Source: Marisa cornuarietis (lineage: Eukaryota > Mollusca > Gastropoda > Architaenioglossa > Ampullariidae). Taken from it: a stretch of 64,000 nt of DNA. The stretch's first letter is position 1; every line of letters starts with the position of its first letter. The stretch spans positions 930,001-994,000 of the forward strand of contig SMMW01000047.1 of assembly GCA_004794655.1 (NCBI GenBank). The letters are read 5' to 3'. Of this stretch, positions 13,738 to 26,190 are shown one piece after another. The translations under genes and the position numbers were made by a program. Below the pieces are notes generated by a model. The model saw only the letters and a list, made by a program, of their open reading frames with translations, was not told where the DNA came from and did not search any database.

Positions 13738-13976
13738 ATCTCTTGTGCCGGCAGCTTAGACCACTGGCGTTCAAACCCAAAGGCGCGCCGGTTTGATACC
13801 CGTGCAGAGCACCCAACTTCCCATCCTCACCCCAGTTCTCCCAGCTGTCGAGAATGGGTACCAGACTCCAAAGAGGGCTGGAGAAACAACGAGAGAGAGA
13901 GAGAGACCCTTACAAAAAGGTGGCCCTGAAAAAAAGTGTGGTTTCTAACATCTCACCCACTAACTGCCTATAAAAA
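13738..13976 (+). repeat. tRNA-derived SINE (old copy)
   Basis: A B-box-like GGTTTGATACC lies at 13790-13800, with a degenerate A-box region about 50 bases upstream (near 13740-13770). The body then reads GCAGAGCACCCAACTTCC, followed by CCCAGCTGTCGAGAATGGGT and TACCAGACTCC, a body type I associate with mollusc SINEs. A related body occurs at 46727-46925 on the other strand. The 3' end runs into TATAAAAAATGG and an ATG microsatellite. No target-site duplication is obvious, so it is probably old. The boundaries are approximate. Confidence 0.7.
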
Positions 13977-13995
13977 ATGGATGATGATGATGATG
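13977..13995. repeat. (ATG)n microsatellite shared by two retroelement tails
   Basis: Six ATG units sit exactly where the + strand SINE ends and where the - strand element ends with GCGCATTACAAAT. It is probably the simple-repeat tail of one or both elements. Confidence 0.85.
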
Positions 13996-14558
13996 TCCAT
14001 TTGTAATGCGCAGGTATCCATTCAGAAGAATGCTCATTGCGCAGAATAGGGGATAGGGGACGACCTTTTTACCTTTTACCTTCGTCTGGGGCCAGTCGTA
14101 CAGCACTTTTGTGAGAATGCAAGAAAGCGGTCCTGTACAATCTTTTTATCCTTAGTATCAGACTTAGCTATAACTGCTACGCATCAGCTAGCCTAGCGAC
14201 TCTCCGTACACCTGACTCCAAATGTGAACTGGTTTGGGCCCCACCTTTCTCTACCTTTCCCTGTTGGAGGGAACAAGTGTGGCGGACCTCCGTGATCTGG
14301 GTCAGTGCAGCGTACCCCCAAGTGTGAATTCGCGATCACAAGACCTGAAAATAGACGAGGCACGTGCCTAGACACCAAAGTGTTGCGGTCCCGCTGCTAT
14401 AATTAGCCTCGCTTCTGCCATTAACTCGCTTATCACGGCGCCCCATCCACAGGTGTTCTATATTCTCGCTTGGACATGTTCTAGCTCTCAGTCTCTTTGT
14501 GGAGGGATTGAAATCAGACCATCGCACAGTAAACAACGCTCTAACGGTCTGTCTATAA
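13996..14558 (-). repeat. Probable SINE or SINE/LINE composite, reverse orientation
   Basis: Read on the - strand, the segment starts near 14558 with GTTAGAGCGTTG and GATTTCAATCC (14525-14515), a degenerate tRNA-like head. The two boxes are closer than normal (about 30 bases), so part of the head appears deleted. It ends with GGTAAAAGGTAAAAAGGTCG, then GCGCATTACAAAT and a (CAT)n tail at 13999-13977. A GGTAAAGGTAGGTAAAGGTC relative occurs at about 62537 (+). The middle (14100-14450) is unrecognised, so this could be two nested elements. Confidence 0.45.
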
Positions 14559-16767
14559 CGGTTTTCGGTAGAAAATGAATTTCGCTGGGTTTGATTAGAA
14601 TGGTTACGATTGCGGGTGGAGATTGGGTGAGGGGAGGTTGAAATCAGACCATTTCACATTAGACTTAGTGAGAGTGGTTCGTTATACATTTTTTTTAGAA
14701 GTTGTGTTCGCTGGAGCAGGGAGGAAAATTGCAATGGGCTGAAAGATGAAGAAAGTTCGGCACTTTCCAAAACGAGGCGGTCAGCCTCCCCCAGCCTGGA
14801 CAATGTAACCGTGTTTCGGACCTCAGCTCCTGATGGTGGCTGCGGATAGCGGTGACAGTAATACCCGTGGCTTCTCTCTGGCGTTATCTAGGTTCTCATC
14901 GATTTCTCTTCCAGCACTTTGGCATGACTGTTCCACCAGGCTGGCGCCGTCTAACCACCCATGTCTGCTTAACGAACGTGTTTCACGCTGGGTCCAACGC
15001 CCGGAGACTTTACCCGTCCCAGCTATTTTTAACCGTATCTCATCCCCTCACCTCCCCCCCCCCCATTCCCGGGGGCACGAATCTTGACCCCGGGCTTTTG
15101 TTAGCAGAAGACATTAAGAATTGCAGATGGCAGGGGAGATACTGGTGCGCCACTAAAACAGAGTAGCACCTCATATAACACTCATAACAAAGTTCACAAA
15201 ATACTTCAGTGAAATTTAAAGTAAAACCTGCAGTCGTGAAAACAGACCTCGGCGCTTGAAGATTTGTGCGGACTTTTTTTTCTGTCTTTTCTTTTGTCAT
15301 ATACCAGTGAGTGGATCGTTAGTAGGGAGTTGGTGCAATTAAAGTTACGGGGAGAAGACAACTAGCAAGGGGGTTGTATATTAATTTATTATCATGGCAA
15401 CTTGTGGTTGCCAACAACACTAATACGCCTCGTGAAACGTGCAAAGTAACCCAGGCGCGCGCAGACCGCGATCTGTCTCTACTTTGTTTGTCACCTGCAC
15501 CGTAAATGTAAACAATGCTTCGCGGAGTGATCCAACAAGGCCGAGCGGAACGCTTCGCGGAGCACTTGAGAGAAAAGTCGGCGAGAGAAACTGAGCATTT
15601 TTTTCATTTTGTTTTTTCACAGGTGAGAATCAGAGAAGACTGATATTGATGCTTATACTGTACCTGTGTTAGGCGGGTCTATATTTCATTGCCAGCTCCA
15701 TTTGGTGCAAACCCGTCAGTGAGAAGCAGAATGCATTACACGGGCCTTTTAACCCACATTTTACACAACGGTACGGGCCTACCACCCCGATATTTATCCT
15801 CTGCTTTACCTGCCACTAACGAACCTTCTGGGCGATGGATTTACAGGCAACTGAAAGAATGAAAGTTAATTAGCGTTACATGGAGTTTTCATTTCGGATC
15901 GCGCCACTTTGGGACGCATGGACGCCATAAAAGTAATTGACATCCAAGTTTATTTGTCGTCCAGAGGAGGAACAGGATCCTGTGCTGTTCATTTTTAGCT
16001 TCGATCGTGGAGCTTTCCGTAGTTTATCTCCCAATTTCATTAAAAAAAAGAGAAAATTATGACACAATATCACTGACCTTTCCTTAACCCAGGAAAATCC
16101 TCACAGGGTCAAAGGTAACTTTTTTTCTCCTCTTCGTTCATTGATTGCATTTCTGTCAACCTGCTTTCTCGTTGGGCTTTTAAAAGAATCATGTAACAAT
16201 ATTTGTTCATATGCAAATGTGCATAACAGCACGAGATTTTTTAGTAGTTTTTGCTGGCTAGTGTAAATTGCATGCTTACAACATTCAGGCCTGCGAAGCT
16301 GATATTTTGGTTGACTGGTGTAGTCAGCAATATCACACGTGAACAATCTTGTTTATATAATAATAGAATGTGATTTATGAATCGTTTGAAGAGGATAAAA
16401 CCATACTTTATCATCTTTTTTGTTGCCAGATAACCTGTGAACATACACTAAAACTCTCTTCTGAAAAGGTTATATACATGACTGCCGCTCATCTATACTC
16501 ATACCTAACAGGTGCATCATTAAAGGGTATTCTTGTTTCTTGGAATCCAGTGATAGAAGCAAGTGCGTTCTCTTTCAAAAGAAAAATTCTTTTGTCAGCT
16601 TAATTAGAAAAGATTTGTATTTAAACTTAACAAAATGTTTGCCAAAGAGAGCAGTGGACTTTGACTTTATTTATTTTGATACTATGGCAGCATTTTACAT
16701 TACGGTACATGCTTGATAACATATACAACAACTGAGTACAAGTAAACGAAAAACTGTTAGATTAGAA

Positions 16768-17047
16768 AATTCCAGGTAGAATGACGCAATAAAAGAAGTA
16801 TACAGAAAAATGGAAAGAGAAGGGGAGATAAAGCGACGGACATGGAGACATAAAGACACAAGAGAGAGAGAGAGAAAGAGAGAGAGACAAAGAGAAAAAA
16901 AAGAGAATGAAAGAGATGAAGGAAGGGAAAGAAGCGAAAAAAGGAGAACATAAAGGAAGCAGATACAGGGGAAAATGAAAAGAAAGACGAGAGAAATAGA
17001 GAAGAAAAGAGGGAGGAAAGAGAAAGTAGTAGAGGAAAAGGGAAATT
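16768..17047. repeat. Polypurine (A/G) tract
   Basis: About 280 bases in which the + strand is almost entirely A and G, with GAGAGAGA cores and few pyrimidines. It gives Phe/Leu/Ser-rich ORFs on the - strand that are composition artefacts. Such tracts can form triplex DNA. Confidence 0.85.
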
Positions 17048-18154
17048 AGGTCCACCTCTCCCAACGGGTCATTTAAGCAGTCACTTCGCTTCAGCAAGAG
17101 CAGCGAGACAGATCTCAGTAAAGCCTTTGCTGAATTAGCATAACAAACACGCTTACTCGGCTGTAACGTGGTTCCTGCCATAATGTACCCCTTAACAGCT
17201 TTGTGTAAAACCGCATGTTGCTACCCACTTTGTTTCTAACCCTAGACAGTGATGTCGGACAATTCGCCCCTTCACCGCATTTCCAAGCTCTGCAGGAAAG
17301 TTTTCAGGCAACGCATTTGTGGTGAGTCGATCAGAAAATTGGTGTCGCATCACAGCCTCCATTATTTTAGATGGAGCGTCCCGCCGAGTGCGGGTCATTC
17401 CTTACTCTTCGTTGTAAAGCTCGTCTGCTTTTGAGCTGAAACGTGTGTCACCGGGTCACTTGTGTGATAGATTTCTCAGACTGTCTTTTCATCCCTGCAA
17501 CAATGAACAAGGCTTTCGTAAGATTATCATGTAAACGCGTCTGCTTAGGGATCTTGCTGCTAGGACAACGAACCATCGCTCAATGCAAAACACAAGCTGA
17601 CCGTCGGTAAGACGTATTTGTCACGTCTAAATCACGTAACGTTAACGTAGTAGCCTTCGTTACGTGCGCTTTGACATTTGAATTACAACAAATGTGTATT
17701 ATTTTTCTAGTTTAACGGACTGATTTTAAATCATTTATAGCCTAGACTGTTGTAAACATTATTTTTACCGGAACTTTCTGGGTATTGCATTTTGTACACT
17801 GAAAAAAGAAAAAGTTGATCTCGTTCTGAATGATCAACATATCCTCAAGCAATGATGTCAGGACTTCAGATCACATTCGTAAGTTTCAAACGTTATTGCG
17901 AGCTAAATAAAATCTGTTTTACTAAGCTAGACCATTTGTTGCTTACAAACACGTCTGAGCTCCTGATGTATGGCTGAGCTGAACATTTGAATACATAATG
18001 AAGGTGAAGACGATCATTGTGAAGAGGAGTAAAAGACGATAGTAAAATTGAAAAAAAAATTTGCATACAACCTATTGCTATTGCGTAAAAGTAAAAGTCC
18101 GTGTAAAAGTGTATGCCATGTAAACATAGGAGAATAATACAGAAATAAAAAAAA

Positions 18155-18237
18155 TTATATATATATGTGTGTGTGTGTGTGTTTGTGTGTGTGCGCGTGT
18201 GTTTGTGTGTGTGTGTGTGTGTGTGAGAAAGAGAGAG
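18155..18237. repeat. (TA)-(GT)n-(GA)n compound microsatellite
   Basis: A short TATATA block leads into an interrupted GT array (GTTTGTGT and GCGCGT interruptions) and a terminal GAGAGAGAG block. Confidence 0.93.
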
Positions 18238-19961
18238 AGCTAGAAATTTACCAAGCGATTTCTTCTTGCTAATTGCACTCTTTTTCTCATTCCACTGGAG
18301 AAAAGATTATTTAAAAACGGATTTTGAGACTAAAGTTTCAAGCTGCAGCGGAACCATTAAACATCTCTTAGAGATTAACGGGGTCAAGGAGATCACAATC
18401 ATTCCCCTCGCATCTTTTATCTTTTTGTTTCCTCCGTTCCCCTCTAAGCTGCATTTCTCTTTTCTTGCAACTGTTTCTGGTTTTCTTTCTCTTCTTAAAT
18501 AATATTTAGAAGTTTTAGAGAACCATTACCAGGGGAAGCAATTTTTCTGCCAAACATTCTGTCGTTGAACTCTGCCTCCAGTCGTGCTTACAGTCTTACC
18601 CGCGTCCTGCTTCTCTTCCTTTCACACAAATATCTGCTTTCCCCTTACTCACCTCTTCCCTTACATTCTCTCTTCCGTTTCTCGCGTCGTTGATCCTGAA
18701 CAGTTAAGAAAAAGGAGAAACTTGTGAAGCTAAGAGAAGTCACTAAAACCAGTTAAAGGAAAAGGGAAGTCAAACGGCAAGTTGGGCTTAACGATAGACA
18801 CTGACGTTCTGACTCATGTCCGATTAAATTTTTGGGTGATATCTCGTCTCCTGAAACATTATCAACACAGAGTACATTCACTCGGCGAATATCAAAGGGG
18901 GGAGGCGAGAGACGCTGCTGACCGCTTATAGTGAAGAGGGAGATAAAACCTGCGGTGGTGCCAGCCGCCACCCGACTCCCTACCCCTTCCTCCCTCCACC
19001 TCCGTCTCTCGGTTTCTCGCAAAGAATATCCTCTCAGATTACGAAGTGCTTTTGTTCTTACTTTTAATGGAGCCACCTACTGAAGCACAAACACACATCA
19101 CCACAATCTCCTTTATTCATAAGGCTTACAAACAACTCAACGAAAACGTCAGCTTTGAACTTCCTGAATGCTTAAACTCTGTGTTTCATTTTAATGCTTA
19201 TGGCTTTATTCTTTTGATAGCTTCTCGTAAGGAAAATTGGAACACTGTTAATGCGATGTTTTCAAGAAAGAAAAAAAATCTGACTTTAAGCATAGACGCG
19301 TATATTTGGACTTTTTTCCCGGAGGGAGAATTAGAAAAAAAGGTAATGACAAGCGTCGACCAAGCTACTTAAACCAGCCGACGAATGTCTGTACTTAGCC
19401 CAAGCCATCACGTGACAGCCCTCGGGCTAATGACGAGAAACTCTTTGACACACCCTTCAATCCACTTTGTCTCCGAACTGGACCCAGTAGTGAAGATCCG
19501 CTCTTGATATCTTCTCCCGATAATCAGACTCTCCGCGTTATCGAACATGCAGAACAGATGGTGACGGCAAGAAGGAGATTAGATCGATCCGAAATCTTTT
19601 AAACGTTTCTGACTCGCTTGCGAGAAGGATCTGAAGGAGCAAGAGTGAGGGCAGGTGGCCGAAATGACCTTCTTCGCCGGTTGCACGTGATGTACGAGGC
19701 TTGCTCCCGATTGCGAGCGCTCGCCGCAATCGTTTTCTTCAACACCCTGAGTTTTTGCCCTCCGGACCGAACACGAGCGCTTCCCTCGAGAAGGAAGAAG
19801 TTCCGATTGTCAGAAACAATCTCATCTGACGCACTCGTTCAGGCACTGGGAGCCTCGGTCACGCCATCGAGAAAAAGTTTCAATGCTGCACATGCGAAGT
19901 TCCCATTGTTATTAAAGACATGTTTAAACCTCGTTAGGATTGCTTCTCTTCCTTTCCTTCT

Positions 19962-20209
19962 GAGAGAGAGACCTAGTGAATGAGAGTGTGAGACGAGCTG
20001 ATATGTGTGTGTGTGTGTGTTTGTGAGAGAGAGAACGAGAGACCTAATGAATTAGAGTGTGAGACGAGCTGATGTGTGTGTGTGTGAGAGAGAGAGAACG
20101 AGAGACCTAATGAATTACAGTGTGAGACGAGCTGATGTGTGTGTGTGTGTGTGTGAAAGAGAGAGAGAGAGAACGAGAGACCTAATGAATGAGAGTGTAA
20201 GATGAGCTG

Positions 20210-20252
<43 letters not shown>
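19962..20252 (+). repeat. Compound minisatellite, four units of about 64-75 bp
   Basis: Four direct units start at about 19969, 20039, 20102 and 20177. Each reads GAGACCTAATGAATTAGAG or a close variant, then TGTGAGACGAGCTGAT, a GT run, and a GA run. The unique core is about 40 bases and the GT and GA runs vary in length, so unit length varies. The last unit continues into a pure GT array at about 20212-20250. Confidence 0.92.
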
Positions 20253-20253
<1 letters not shown>

Positions 20254-23110
20254 ATTTACGCTACCATGCAATAATGTTGGTCTGATTAACGTAAATAATT
20301 GTGCATCAAGTTCACCTATTATATCTCTACCTCCTTCCATCGTATAATAATGTGCGACAGAAAAATAAACACATATAAATAAATACATAAGTAATAGAAA
20401 AATAGATGAGTAGACATAGATACAGAGAAGCATACAGAAATAGATACCATAAACAAAAAATTCGGGTTGTCATATAATAATCTGTTGATCATGCTTCTGT
20501 GGACAGGCTTGCTTGTATGCACTTAACCATGCATGTCTGAGAAACCAAGAGAGAGAGAGAGAGACTACAAAGGGAGGCTTCATGAAAGTGTAGTGCGATT
20601 AGCTTAGTTTCCCCTGAAACATTTACAATCCCACATCGGGAAATAGAACTTTGTAGCCAGGCGAGACCTTTAAAGACTGTCAGTCCGAGATTTAAATGTC
20701 AGCTTACTGTTTGATAAATTGTTTATTTTACTCTCACATTTCCAGACATCAGTCTATCATAGAAACCGATAGCATAACAGTAATACTTGACGATACAGAC
20801 GGCGAGAAGTGTCTTCCCATGCACATGTCACCACCAAGCCCTCCTGCACGACCAGTTTTTGTTGTCATCGAGGTCCTGCTCAGCAGAGATATACCTGTAT
20901 ACCATCAGGACAATACGGGCCTGAAGATATTATGACATCCATGTTTCAACAGTTCATACTGGTTACTTCACAATTTCACTCATGAAGACCATCAAAACAT
21001 ACTGGCAGGGTGGCCCCCCTTGCTGTCGCTGATCCTCCCGCGATCGAAACCCAGCAAGCGATTATGCAAGCGACGTTTTTTCTCATTCTGGAAGTTGTGT
21101 TTCATTTGTTTTGACCGCTTTTCCATTTATAACAATCTCTTTTTTGCGGCACTGAAAACATCAAATAAGCCTTTTTTCCTCTCCTTTGCAATAAAACAGT
21201 AAACCTTCAAAGCATGTTTTCCCTGAGAGCACAAGTGATCTAGACAGTGATAGCTCAAGCATCTTTCCATCAGGGGAGTTGTGAAGAAAAGGAAGCTCAC
21301 TCTCAACACCTGCGAACAAATTGTTGTTTATGGGCGGTCATGAAAAGGGCAGTGTCTGTGGCCAGGTACGAGCAAGTGTAGCTGTCTTTAAATATCTCTT
21401 AAACAGACAGTTGTAAGCAGACGATCAAAAAATAACCTTCCTGAGATACAGCCGCGACAAAAGTGTGAATTAACTTCAGAAGTGTTTGTTTACAAATACC
21501 TGTGAAAAAGGTACTTGTACAACACCTTATAAATTATTAACCCTGGCGCAGCTATCTGTAAAGGTAGACCACTTATCTGACAAGAAGACGCGAAGGAAAA
21601 ATTATCGTGAAAGAAACAGTGGATAAAGGATCAGTTGTTCTCGCAACAAAGAGCATTGACTATAGAAATCTCGAAGTGCATAGCACGTGATGTAAGGTGG
21701 CTTGCACACGACCTGACTTTCAGAGAGACATTATTGACCCCTCAACCTTGCAAGTCAGTGGCAGACATCTGAGTGCTCAGCCATTGTCCCTGAAGAACTC
21801 AGACCGTTGACTGCTTGGGCACAAGGAGGCACTGGTTTATGGTGATTCACACAGACGCGCCGGGGTGAGGGGTGAGAATGTGCGGGGGCAAAGCTTTATA
21901 TGTCTCGCAAGAAATCATGAAAAGAGGACAAAGACTTATGGTGAGAGAGAAACACGTGAAAGAAAGAAAAAGAAAGAAAGAAAGAATGTTTAGAACCTTC
22001 ATCCCATATAGCAATCCGTTTGCGTGATAAAGTGTTAAAATAGATGCCAACATTCCCACAGCATTAGACAAGGTAAAAGCCTATGACTGCTGTCTGATAA
22101 AAGCAATATTGGCAATTTTCATCCACAAAAATGCACAAACAAAAAAATGTTTCTGTGTATACCTTTTTGAAAACATATTCGTGTCCCGCATTTCCTTTTA
22201 TTTACGAAATCTGGTGCGCTCGGCAAAACACGCAGTCTTTTACTATAATAATGATGCTGCCAGCACCTTCGTATTGAGAGTTCATCTTACAGTCAGCTTT
22301 ACATGTTTGCCGATGCACAGAGGTTTCTTGTCCAAGGTAAGCTACTAGACTCACCTGACGTGTCCAGAGTTCACACACTGTGTCCAGACTCCCGTTAATT
22401 CCAGAAAGTGTGTTCCAGCCTTGGTGACACTACAGTTTCACCTGTTTATTTAGTTACTTCAAACTGCTGCTCATCGCTGGACCAAAGTGACAAGAACCCC
22501 AGGTCATGTGATTACAAACCTCCTGGTGCTGAAGAAAGCCCGCCAACTGCAGGACTGACCCTGGTTGCACGTGATCTCGATAACACACGCTCGCTAAACT
22601 GTAAAAAGTCAAGAATGTTCACCGGGTGGACGAGAGATTCTGAGTGCAAAGCGAATGGCCCGGTGATAAGCTCGTTAAAAAGCGGATGTTTGTGCGGGTG
22701 GTTTTGAACGCCTATGACCTTATCTCTTCAAGATATTACTTGCTCTCTTCAAGTCCCAGTAGCTGACAGCGGATCTGGGCAGGAGTTTTGCTCAGACCTG
22801 ATAAGGTAAGTCTCCTATCTATGATGATTCCGGGTGGCTGATGATGAGCCTTGTTTCGAGTGCTGTCTTCAGAGCAGCAGTCGCATCTACACATCAGTGC
22901 TCCTGCTTCTGTCCATAGTGTCCTGTCTGCATTAGATAATAATAAATACAACAAAAATAACAACGAAATCGAAATTTGCTACCGTGGTGTGAAAACCATT
23001 TGTTTTAATGATAATGAGTCAGTCGTTTTAATGGGTTGTGTGCGAATAGTCTGACACTTTTCTGTCAGTCTGTGTCCTTGATGTTTAGCGGTCCTGTGTT
23101 TCTGTGACCC

Positions 23111-23142
<32 letters not shown>

Positions 23143-23197
23143 GTGAAGATTTGTATAGCGCATATTCACACTCATAGAGAGCATGCTCTTAGGGCTT
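23111..23197 (-). repeat. LINE/SINE 3' tail with (AAT)n
   Basis: On the - strand this ends ATGCGCTATACAAATCTTCA followed by a (TAT)n array (23143-23111 on the + strand, AAT units). The ending resembles the 3' end of the LINE at 44240-45362, which finishes GTGCTATACAAATCTTA. Only the last 50-60 bases of the element are recognisable. Confidence 0.6.
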
Positions 23198-23475
23198 AAA
23201 ACAAGGAAGAGACATGGATTAAATGGATAGAACACGAGGGACGGAAGAATAAACGACAGTACTGACGACAAACAGAAAACAAAGATGGAAAACACAAATA
23301 GACACCAAGTACCACCCTCGTGATCCCTGATTGGGATAAATTATCGCAATTCTTCTTTCCTCTCTCTGTCTTCCATGCCTCTTTGTTTCGCTTTTAATCG
23401 CTTTCTCGCTCTTTGCCTTAATACGTTCGTTCTCTCAGCTCTCTGGTTTTCTCTCTCTCTCTCCGCGCTCGCGCT

Positions 23476-23476
<1 letters not shown>

Positions 23477-23536
<60 letters not shown>
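23477..23536. repeat. (GT)n microsatellite, about 30 units
   Basis: Uninterrupted GT array preceded by a CT-rich stretch (23440-23465). A shorter (CA)n array follows at about 23624-23644. Confidence 0.97.
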
Positions 23537-23540
<4 letters not shown>

Positions 23541-24073
23541 CGTAGACTGTGTGCTTTTCGGAAATAGCAGCTGGACTGCTCCTCAGGAGTGTATCACTCC
23601 CGTCCATTAAGTGAGGGACGCAGGAACACACACACACACACACAGGGAGGAGGGGAGAGAGAGAGAAAAGAAGACGCCGATATCCACTGACCTTTAAAGG
23701 AAGCCAAAGTGTGTGGGGGGGAGGGGGAGGAGGGGTCTCTCCACCAGGTGTGCGGGATTCCTGATCGTCTTACAAACCTTGTTTAGGTCTCCTCCAAACT
23801 ACAGCTCTTTGTCTGTGATGCGACGTATAGTGTGTGTCACATGTGTGAACATTCGTGGGAAAAAACTTCAATAGTAAGGTAGCTAGATTTTTAAAAGTTG
23901 TTTCGTGTAAATGTTTTCTATATCCAAAAACCTTTTTTTAGCACATAAACTTCTTCAACTGAGTTTAATTCGTCTGATTTACCTCCTTCGGCCGAACCTT
24001 AAAATGTACTTAATACTTCACCCACCGCTGACTCACCGGCAAACCCGATGACACATATTAGCACACCTGTTAG

Positions 24074-24101
24074 ATGATGATGATGATGATGATGATGATG
24101 A
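24074..24101. repeat. (GAT)n microsatellite
   Basis: About nine uninterrupted GAT units. No retroelement tail is evident beside it. Confidence 0.93.
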
Positions 24102-24936
24102 ATAGGAAGCAGACATTGCAGTGCCTCAACCAAAATTTCATCACAAAACATATGTAAGTTCTTGATGACAAATAGTCAAATGACATTTTTTTTAATCTCG
24201 CAAGTTTCTTTGTGCCCTCTCACAGTATTGGAGAGGACCTCGTTGTTTGGGCGACAAGAGCTTCCTTGTCCGTGTCCTCACCTGCACTTGTCAAGCTGCA
24301 TTCATTTTCTCTTTTCTCCATTTCCTACATCATTTGAAAGAAGAAGGAGAATGATACGTAGACAGTTTTAGCTCATTCACTCATTCGTTCGTCCGTCCGT
24401 CCATTCATCTAGTTATACACACCTTCATGACCCGCCCATGCCATTCATTCATTCACTCATTTCGCTCGTCGCTCAACCATTCATCAATCCTAGTCATCTC
24501 AAGAGCGATAATGCTTTTATCCTCCAGTCACAACAGGCACGAGCAAGATCCCTGAGAATCATTTTCATCAAACACCTCGTTCAGTTGCACTCGACGATTT
24601 GTCATTATGTTTCTGAGGGTGTCACTCTGACAGAAACTTTACATGCTATGAATGCCTTTTCAAGATCGTCTGGTGTAGGATTTCCCGCAGTCTGAATCAC
24701 CACGGATTTCAGTGGCACACTGTAATCTCTTAACTCACCCCAAGTCAACATGCTACCCGTGTAGTTCATTTGCATGCTGAAGTCAGCGTACACTGGGTTA
24801 AACCAGGTGCACGGGTGTTCTCATTGCTTTTTGGAGACTTCGTGGGTAGGGAGTTTGTCATTTATAATTTTAAGTATTTAATCTGTTCTTTTGACTCTGG
24901 TGTCCTGTTGTTAGCTTAATTCTCCTCGTGGCGCTG

Positions 24937-24937
<1 letters not shown>

Positions 24938-24967
<30 letters not shown>

Positions 24968-25224
24968 TCAATCAATCAATCATCAATCATCATCAATCAT
25001 CATCGTCATCGTCATCGTCGTCGTCGTCATCGTCATCATCATCGTCATCATCATCATCATCGTCGTCATCATCGTCGTCATCATCGTCGTCGTCATCGTC
25101 GTCGTCATCATCGTCGTCATCATCGTCGTCGTCGTCATCATCGTCGTCATCGTCGTCGTCATCATCGTCGTCATCATCGTCGTCATCATCGTCATCATCA
25201 TCATCATCGTCATCGTCGTCGCTG
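24938..25224. repeat. (TCA/TCG)n trinucleotide array, about 285 bp
   Basis: The array begins as pure ATC units, passes through an ATCA tetranucleotide patch (24960-24998), then continues as mixed TCA and TCG units to about 25224. Almost every variant is an A/G change at the same unit position. The array therefore stays open as poly-Ser on the + strand (24928-25239) and poly-Asp on the - strand (25343-24993). I treat it as a microsatellite. The - strand ORF has 42 non-repeat residues before the Asp run but no visible signal peptide. Confidence 0.9.
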
Positions 25225-26145
25225 GGGACATCTAAGTGATGACGGGTGAACATAAAGTTTAGCCTTTTGTACCTGACGGTGATAAAGTGTTTTGAATGTG
25301 TCGTATTCTCTATTTTCGTCAACAGCAGCTGCACCATCGACAATAAGAAGATGAAGTTTCTTCTGCTTTTTTTGTCGATTCCCGCTACTTATTACAGATT
25401 TGATGGTATCTGCTTTCCCCAAGCTGTGTGGTTTTTTTTCCTTCTTAGCTGGCGAAATTGTTCCATTATTCTCAGATTCTCGGAGAGTATTTTTTGTTTG
25501 GTTGTTCGTTTAGCCTTTGAAGTAGTATTTCTTAATTAGTTCTGCGCCTTGCTGTGTTTGTCATTCATTACATATTGATTGATGTTGCTGAATCGACTGT
25601 CTGTGTTGTCTATACTGCGAGCTGCACCCTGATCAAAAATACTGACAGGAGCAGACTGATATGTTGTCTAATGCATAATACGAAGTGAATCATCAACAAG
25701 GGAACAAGATACTTCGATAGCTCACAGCTTGCATTTACAGCCTTTTTGCTGCAGTGACAGCTTTGAAACATTTTATGTATTTACTGCTGCAGGGCACTAG
25801 TCTCTGCCTTCATTGCGACAGTAAATAAACAGAGGGGGGTCCTCTGATATGGAAAACAATCATCACTATCGTCAGCTTTCACATCAGCAACAGTGTGGAA
25901 ACTCTGTCCATGCCCAAAAATTTGGAAGAGGGAATTGGGCTTGGTGTCAATAGCCAAACACTGAAATCTGTAAAATAACATTAGAGATTATTCAGATTAT
26001 TCATTATTGAATTTTAAGTAAAGATTGGAACGTGGAAGTAGGGGCTAGGATCCGTAAGCAGAAACTTAAAGCCAGTAGACCAAATTCGAGAAAAGTCGCA
26101 TACGACCAATTATTAATGATAGTTTAAGGGGGCTCGATTGACTGA

Positions 26146-26190
26146 AAGAAGAAGAAGAAGAAGACGACGACGACGACGAAGAAGAAGAAG
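26146..26190. repeat. (GAA)n-(GAC)n-(GAA)n compound microsatellite
   Basis: GAA units flank a block of GAC units, again one variant position in a trinucleotide array. Confidence 0.93.

Larger units (their letters stand above)
14559..23110. other. Gene-free stretch with simple repeats and one minisatellite
   Basis: I see no recognisable exon. Only anonymous ORFs (139 codons or fewer) are present. The region includes a polypurine tract at 16768-17047, a GT array at 18163-18225, a moderately CpG-rich patch near 19380-19900 without clear promoter elements, and the minisatellite at 19962-20252. The 14636-14660 segment repeats part of the 14506-14530 segment. Confidence 0.55.

Noticed and set aside
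24983..25343. Poly-Ser, poly-Asp and Met/Thr ORFs
   Set aside because: All come from one trinucleotide array open in several frames. I kept the Asp frame only as a low-probability finding.
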